Below, in pieces: positions 6,530 to 9,893 of a stretch of DNA of 9,893 bases (position 1 is the stretch's first letter; each line of letters starts with the position of its first letter). The notes below the pieces were generated by a model. That model saw only the letters and a list, made by a program, of their open reading frames with translations. It ran no database searches and was not told the DNA's origin. This stretch comes from Spirochaetota bacterium (lineage in GTDB: Bacteria; Spirochaetota; GWE2-31-10; MWDO01). Location: assembly GCA_017998755.1 (NCBI GenBank), contig JAGOCL010000034.1, forward strand, positions 2,029-11,921, written 5' to 3'. The position numbers were made by a program, and so were the translations under genes.

Positions 6530-6963
6530 ACGCAAAGAATTTATTAATTATAGGATTATTGATATCAATATCCGGAGCGGTTTTTCTTTTAGTTACGTTA
6601 AATAATTTATTCCGCGAGAAGAAATTTACTACCGAAGGAATTATCGGGGACGCCGTCGTTTCCGAAAGATTTACAAGCAGAACCAGTAAAGAAGTATCGT
6701 TTAATTATTGGTTTAAAGTAAAGTACTTAGATCTAACAGAGAGGGAATTTGAACTAAGCTCTGAAGTATCCAAAGACTTTTGGGACGAACATCCTGAAAA
6801 TTCTTCCGTAAAGATACGTTATTTGAAAAGCGATCCTAATAAAGCCGATATAATTGGAGCGTTTCCTCATAAGGCGAATTTCTTGACATATATTATAATT
6901 TCAGCCGTTGCGATAATCGCCGGGATAGCTATTTTATTAATTGGGATAAAGACAAAGAACTAA
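6526..6963 (+). CDS. DUF3592-like membrane protein
   Basis: A 145-residue protein with a membrane segment at each end (about 6-27 and 120-141) flanking a domain of about 90 residues. The middle has the beta-rich pattern of DUF3592: a VSFNYWFKVKYL strand, REFELSSEVS, then SSVKIRYLKSDPNKADI, where the V-x-[IV]-x-Y-x(3)-[DN]-P-x(2)-A stretch is the best-known part of that family. The function of DUF3592 proteins is not established; the domain probably faces away from the cytoplasm. The TTG start is set by AAGGAG at 6514-6519, and the start overlaps the stop of the 158-residue gene. It ends 34 bases before the end of the convergent WG-repeat gene. Confidence 0.8.
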   Translation: MNAKNLLIIGLLISISGAVFLLVTLNNLFREKKFTTEGIIGDAVVSERFTSRTSKEVSFNYWFKVKYLDLTEREFELSSEVSKDFWDEHPENSSVKIRYLKSDPNKADIIGAFPHKANFLTYIIISAVAIIAGIAILLIGIKTKN

Positions 6964-6997
6964 AGATACCTTCTTCGATAGCCGGCTCTGAAATTTA

Positions 6998-8107
6998 TTA
7001 TTTTTTGTACTTCTCAAGCTGTTGTTTGGAGCCGATCTCTTCGACGTCTTTATATAACGAGTTGATTTCTTCTTCTAATTCTTCATAAGCTTTTAAGGCG
7101 GCGTTCATCGCTTCGGAATTTATATCAATTTTATCGTCGTACATTTGCCAAACGGTTGTTCCGTTTTTATCCATGTATCCCCAATTATCTTCTTTTATCC
7201 ACCAACAAAGCCCATTTTTAAAATTTGAAACCAAATCGTATTGATTATTTATTATTATCTCGCCTTTTTTATTAATAAAGCCCCATTTCCCGTCTTTTTT
7301 TACCGGAGCCATATTTTCAGAAAATATACCGGCGGAGTCGAATTGAGGAGTGATTGTTATTTTCCCGTTTTCGTTGATGTAACCGCAGAGAGCGCCGATT
7401 TGAGCGGGAGCTAAATCCTCGCTAAAAGAACCCGCCGCGTCAAATTGAGGTTTTATTTCCATTTCGCCTATTACGTTTATGTATCCCCATTTTCCTTTAT
7501 CTTTTACCGGAGCCAACCCGGATTCCGAGAAACTATAAGCGTCGTCAAATCCTTTAACGGCGATAATTATCGAGCCCGTATCGACGATATACCCCCATTT
7601 CTTTCCGATTCTTACCAGAGCCAAATCTTTGGTAAATTCGTACGCTTCGTCAAATTCCGGTTTGATAAGCGAGTTGCCGTAAGCGTCGATATATCCCCAT
7701 TTTTTTCCGACTTGAACGGCCGTTAAGCGTTGAGAGAAATTACCCGCGCCGTTATATTGCGGTTTGATAAAGAATTCCCCTTTTTTGTTAATATATCCCC
7801 ACTTTCCGCCTATTGAAACCGCCGCTAAATCTTGCATGAAAGGTCCGGCTTGATCAAATTGAAAATTAATTACAACTTTTCCGTTATTATTGATATATCC
7901 CCATTTTCTATCAAGAGCGACCGGAGCGAGTCCTTCCGAAAAATCTCCGGCGTTACTGAATTTGGGATGGATAACTATTTCTCCGGAATTATTTATAAAT
8001 CCATAGTAACCTTCGGTTGTCCATATAATAAAAAGGGAGGAGTTGTCTAATGCGCCTGCAAACGTAAAATATAAAAAACAAAATATAATAATAAAAGTTC
8101 TTTTCAT
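6998..8107 (-). CDS. Exported WG-repeat protein
   Basis: A 369-residue protein. Residues 1-19 are a Sec signal peptide (MKRTF, hydrophobic core, AGA before Leu20), so it should be secreted, periplasmic or on the surface. From residue 35 there are eight full WG repeats and a ninth partial one, each starting [WYC]-G-[YF]-[IM] and holding a G-x(3)-I core, an [FY][DN]-x-A centre and FS-x(2)-LAPV. The Gly of each WG falls at 36, 70, 104, 138, 172, 208, 242, 276 and 310. The C-terminus (about 335-369) is a charged helix rich in Glu and Lys. WG proteins are widespread but their role is unclear, so no function is assigned. The ATG at 8107 is chosen over an in-frame TTG at 8131 because GGAG lies seven bases upstream and the signal peptide starts there. 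Confidence 0.93.
   Translation of the reverse strand: MKRTFIIIFCFLYFTFAGALDNSSLFIIWTTEGYYGFINNSGEIVIHPKFSNAGDFSEGLAPVALDRKWGYINNNGKVVINFQFDQAGPFMQDLAAVSIGGKWGYINKKGEFFIKPQYNGAGNFSQRLTAVQVGKKWGYIDAYGNSLIKPEFDEAYEFTKDLALVRIGKKWGYIVDTGSIIIAVKGFDDAYSFSESGLAPVKDKGKWGYINVIGEMEIKPQFDAAGSFSEDLAPAQIGALCGYINENGKITITPQFDSAGIFSENMAPVKKDGKWGFINKKGEIIINNQYDLVSNFKNGLCWWIKEDNWGYMDKNGTTVWQMYDDKIDINSEAMNAALKAYEELEEEINSLYKDVEEIGSKQQLEKYKK
7142..8005 (-). repeat. WG-repeat array, nine units of 34 residues (102 bp)
   Basis: Units begin at residues 35, 69, 103, 137, 171, 207, 241, 275 and 309. All are 34 residues long except the fifth, which has two extra residues. The first unit starts YG and the seventh CG instead of WG; the ninth is cut short. 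The copies differ at the DNA level, so the array is old rather than recently expanded. Confidence 0.9.
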
Positions 8108-8114
8108 TATAATT

Positions 8115-8118
8115 CTCC
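8115..8118 (-). promoter_or_regulatory. Ribosome binding site of the WG-repeat gene
   Basis: GGAG on the minus strand, seven bases before the ATG at 8107. It selects the shorter start with a clean signal peptide. Confidence 0.65.
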
Positions 8119-8119
8119 G

Positions 8120-8140
8120 GTCGGCCGACAAAGCGCGCTT
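8120..8140 (-). repeat. Two adjacent GC-rich palindromes in the leader of the WG-repeat gene
   Basis: GTCGGCCGAC (8120-8129) and AAGCGCGCTT (8131-8140) are perfect 10-base palindromes one base apart. They sit between the predicted transcription start (about 8145) and the ribosome site, in otherwise very AT-rich DNA. They could be an operator or a leader structure; the function is inferred only from position. Confidence 0.5.
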
Positions 8141-8151
8141 ATTTATAAGTA

Positions 8152-8179
8152 ATTATAATACAAAGTTACATAAAGTCAA
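8152..8179 (-). promoter_or_regulatory. Promoter of the WG-repeat gene
   Basis: On the minus strand TTGACT (8179-8174), a 16-base spacer and a perfect TATAAT (8157-8152): five of six and six of six matches. Transcription should begin near 8145, giving a leader of about 38 bases that contains both palindromes. Confidence 0.75.
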
Positions 8180-8247
8180 TATTTTAGAGGTTAAATAATA
8201 AATTATTGAGTTTAATTAAATTATTTTGCGTAAATTTAATATTAATA

Positions 8248-8276
8248 TTTACAATTATTTTTTTTAATAATAATAT
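8248..8276 (+). promoter_or_regulatory. Weak possible promoter of the lipoprotein gene
   Basis: TTTACA (8248-8253), a 17-base spacer and TAATAT (8271-8276). Transcription would start at or next to the ATG at 8283, and there is no Shine-Dalgarno upstream, so a leaderless mRNA is possible. The AT-rich context makes chance matches likely. Confidence 0.3.
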
Positions 8277-8282
8277 TCCGCT

Positions 8283-8930
8283 ATGAATAAAATTTTATTT
8301 TTACCAATTTTGCTATCGTTTCTTTTCTCATGCGTTACTTCCAAACCGAAAGTGGAAGATTATTTTGTTGAGAAGGAAAAAATTGAAAAGTACAATTTAT
8401 ACGGGTATATAAAATTTGGTTTGACCCAATGGGATTACAACTTCAAATATAACGACGTTCTGATAACAGGAACTATTATAAATAAATATTCGAGGCATTT
8501 AATTGATTTTAAAATAGGCGATAAAGCATTAATCGGAAGCGTTTATTTTAAAAACAATAAATATAATGTCGACGCGTCTTTCGACAGGGCGGTTATAACG
8601 GGCGGTATAACCATACAAGATAATGCGGAAATATGGAAAGTATTATTCAACGATAAAACGCTCGAAGGATCAATAACAGAAAATTTTGATTATTACAAAT
8701 TTGATTTATTTTTAGATAAAATAAAATTGGCCGGAACTCGCTCAAGAAATTCGGGGCAAGATTTATTATCGTTGGATTTTGACAAAAGGTATATGATCGG
8801 CTTGGTAAAAAGCGGATTCGGCGATAAAAGGTATTTGCTTAACGCAGGGGTACTGTCGGACGAAGAGATAATATTTTTTCTTTTTTCCGACGCGATCCGG
8901 CTTATACGAGACGGCGAAAACAGAAGATAA
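8283..8930 (+). CDS. Repeat lipoprotein with seven exact 22-residue units
   Basis: I do not recognise a named family. The 215-residue protein has a lipoprotein signal: basic Lys3, a hydrophobic core, and LFSC with Cys17 as the probable lipidation site, so it should be anchored to a membrane facing outward. After a charged linker (18-38), residues 39-192 form seven units of exactly 22 residues with Gly at 41, 63, 85, 107, 129, 151 and 173. Each unit is [LIM]-x-G-x-[IV], a variable middle, then alternating hydrophobics ending at an [NDG] turn, consistent with repeated beta hairpins. Residues 193-215 are a helical, charged tail. The ATG is the only start that gives the signal peptide; no Shine-Dalgarno is seen. 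It is divergent from the WG-repeat gene and 11 bases from the end of the Aat-like gene. Confidence 0.88.
   Translation: MNKILFLPILLSFLFSCVTSKPKVEDYFVEKEKIEKYNLYGYIKFGLTQWDYNFKYNDVLITGTIINKYSRHLIDFKIGDKALIGSVYFKNNKYNVDASFDRAVITGGITIQDNAEIWKVLFNDKTLEGSITENFDYYKFDLFLDKIKLAGTRSRNSGQDLLSLDFDKRYMIGLVKSGFGDKRYLLNAGVLSDEEIIFFLFSDAIRLIRDGENRR
8397..8858 (+). repeat. Seven tandem 66-bp (22-codon) units in the lipoprotein gene
   Basis: Units cover residues 39-60, 61-82, 83-104, 105-126, 127-148, 149-170 and 171-192. Position 1 is always Leu, Ile or Met and position 3 is always Gly. Position 5 is Ile or Val in six of seven. Positions 14, 16 and 18 are hydrophobic or Ala throughout, and position 19 is Asn, Asp or Gly throughout. 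Period and phase never slip, although residue identity is low elsewhere. Confidence 0.88.
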
Positions 8931-8941
8931 TCTTCATTGTT

Positions 8942-9766
8942 TTAATTAAAAAAAGGTTCTATATTTATTTCATCGTTTGGAAATTTTAATAAATCAGGAC
9001 TTGTTTCGTCGAACAATTTCTCATATTCAACTCTGTTCATGTTTACGGCTCCGTATTTATTTTTATAAGGGATGGGCATGCCAAGATCCCAATAGGCGAA
9101 CCCGTTGACTTTTAAAAAAAGCCCCAAAGCGGACATTTGTATATTACCCGCGCAATTTTTAAGAAAAAAACCCGACAGACTCGTATAAACGTTTCTGACG
9201 ATGAATCCAATTTCTCCTGCGATTAATTCGTCTCCCTCCCATAGCTCGATAGAATGTACGCCGATTTTAAAGTTTGCGCCAATATGTATCGCCTTAAATC
9301 CTTCGACTAAAGGGGGGTATAGCCAGTTGAATCCGTAAATATTATGAATATTATTAATACAAAGGTCGAAATTTTTATCAAAAGTCAAACGCATATTTTT
9401 GGCGTATCGGCGGACGCTTCCGGGAATGTGGAGTTTATCAAACGTTATTATACTTTTATATAAATGATATTTAACGGTAAGAAAATGTCGGTCAAGTAAT
9501 TTTACGGCCATAGGGAAAAAACCATACGAGCAACATTCTTCGATAATCGCCGGAGAGAAATCGTTTGAAACGCAATATTCGGATTCAAAGTTGTTCGATA
9601 ATTTATCAGGGATTAGTTTTATTTCGTTTATTGAATTAATTATTGGAGAACTGTCTAAAATATAGAGAGAACACAAATCTTCATAGCTAATTCCGTTGTC
9701 AGTGGTTAGTTTTGCGATATCCGCGTTGGAAGAAATGAGGAGTTTGACAAGCTCTTCTGAAGTCAA
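8942..9766 (-). CDS. Divergent leucyl/phenylalanyl-tRNA-protein transferase-like (Aat-fold) protein
   Basis: A 274-residue protein that follows E. coli Aat along most of its length. FSPAIIEECCSYGFFPM (70-86) matches the LSPARLL...GIFPW region. GSVRRYAKNMRLTFDKNFD matches the RSMKR...YRVTMNYAF region. NWLYPPLVEGFKAIH with HSIELWEGDELIAGEIG (171-187) matches TWI...HSIEVW...ELVGGMYG, and YGAVNMNRVEYEKL matches the SLGA...R end. Aat moves Leu or Phe from tRNA to N-terminal Arg or Lys to mark proteins for ClpAP. The active site differs: CGESMFS is TSLSGFF (195-201) and IDCQ is WDLG with Asp227 kept. There are about 35 extra N-terminal residues. The start is TTG with AAGG nine bases upstream; no ATG lies nearby. 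It could be a true Aat or a relative with another acceptor. Confidence 0.75.
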   Translation of the reverse strand: MTSEELVKLLISSNADIAKLTTDNGISYEDLCSLYILDSSPIINSINEIKLIPDKLSNNFESEYCVSNDFSPAIIEECCSYGFFPMAVKLLDRHFLTVKYHLYKSIITFDKLHIPGSVRRYAKNMRLTFDKNFDLCINNIHNIYGFNWLYPPLVEGFKAIHIGANFKIGVHSIELWEGDELIAGEIGFIVRNVYTSLSGFFLKNCAGNIQMSALGLFLKVNGFAYWDLGMPIPYKNKYGAVNMNRVEYEKLFDETSPDLLKFPNDEINIEPFFN

Positions 9767-9814
9767 TTTATTTTACCTTATCGTTTGGGAAAAATATATT
9801 TACAAATATTCAAT

Positions 9815-9843
9815 ATTATACGTTTTTGTTTTAAAAAAAACAA
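9815..9843 (-). promoter_or_regulatory. Promoter of the Aat-like gene
   Basis: On the minus strand TTGTTT (9843-9838), a 17-base spacer and a perfect TATAAT (9820-9815). The transcript should start near 9808, about 42 bases before the TTG. The spacer contains a T tract followed by an A tract. Nothing else is recognisable to the right edge of the window. Confidence 0.55.
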
Positions 9844-9893
9844 GAAAATTAATGTAAAATAAGTATATTAGATTATGGGCTTTGTTTAAAGAA

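Noticed and set aside
7445..8050. Two plus-strand frames (7445-7726 and 7832-8050) opposite the WG repeats
   Set aside because: They repeat a Ser/Asp/Ile-Ser-Pro-Phe pattern only because they mirror the WG units on the other strand.
8923..8935. Hairpin GAAGA-TAA-TCTTC at the end of the lipoprotein gene as a terminator
   Set aside because: The stem is only five base pairs with a three-base loop, and the following ATTGTTTTAATT is a poor U tract. It may contribute to termination but is not strong enough to list.
1..9893. Mobile element, CRISPR, toxin-antitoxin or other defence system
   Set aside because: No nuclease, transposase, integrase, direct-repeat array or recognisable toxin-antitoxin pair was found in any region. 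The only repeats are protein-coding units in the WG and lipoprotein genes.

Overview
The window is AT-rich, gene-dense bacterial chromosome with short intergenic gaps. GlmS, a ProC, an RluA-type pseudouridine synthase and a tRNA point to core chromosome rather than a plasmid or phage. I see no integrase, transposase, insertion sequence, CRISPR array or attachment site. A lipoprotein signal, a DUF3943-like exported protein, a WG-repeat protein and an Aat-like protein fit a diderm (Gram-negative) bacterium. A spirochaete is my best guess, but it rests on gene content alone and is tentative. Several genes appear to start with TTG, and C-ending codons cluster in front of G-starting codons.

Layout. 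1-1766 (+): the 3'-truncated-in-view tail of glmS (its N-terminus lies before the window), translationally coupled by an ATGA overlap to an acylphosphatase gene. 1784-3198 (+): a near-consensus promoter drives an isoprenylcysteine/phospholipid-methyltransferase-family membrane protein and an RluA-family pseudouridine synthase. 3193-4285 (-): an exported or membrane protein resembling DUF3943, preceded by tRNA-Thr(CGU) with its own promoter. 4422-4854 (+): a single-domain response regulator with its own promoter, converging on a 68-residue helical protein gene (4847-5053, -). 5173-6963 (+): proC, a 158-residue protein of unknown function and a DUF3592-like membrane protein, very tightly spaced and probably one operon. 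6998-8179 (-): an exported WG-repeat protein with a strong promoter. 8283-8930 (+): divergent from it, a small lipoprotein made of seven exact 22-residue repeats. 8942-9843 (-): a divergent relative of leucyl/phenylalanyl-tRNA-protein transferase.

How the genes relate. The left half is mostly housekeeping: amino-sugar synthesis, acyl-phosphate hydrolysis, RNA modification and proline synthesis. The right part (6526-8930) is richer in envelope proteins of unknown role. The divergent WG-repeat/lipoprotein pair is the most distinctive part. The lipoprotein has a Gly every 22 residues, seven times without slippage, which suggests a regular beta-sheet surface protein. No defence or mobile system is visible.
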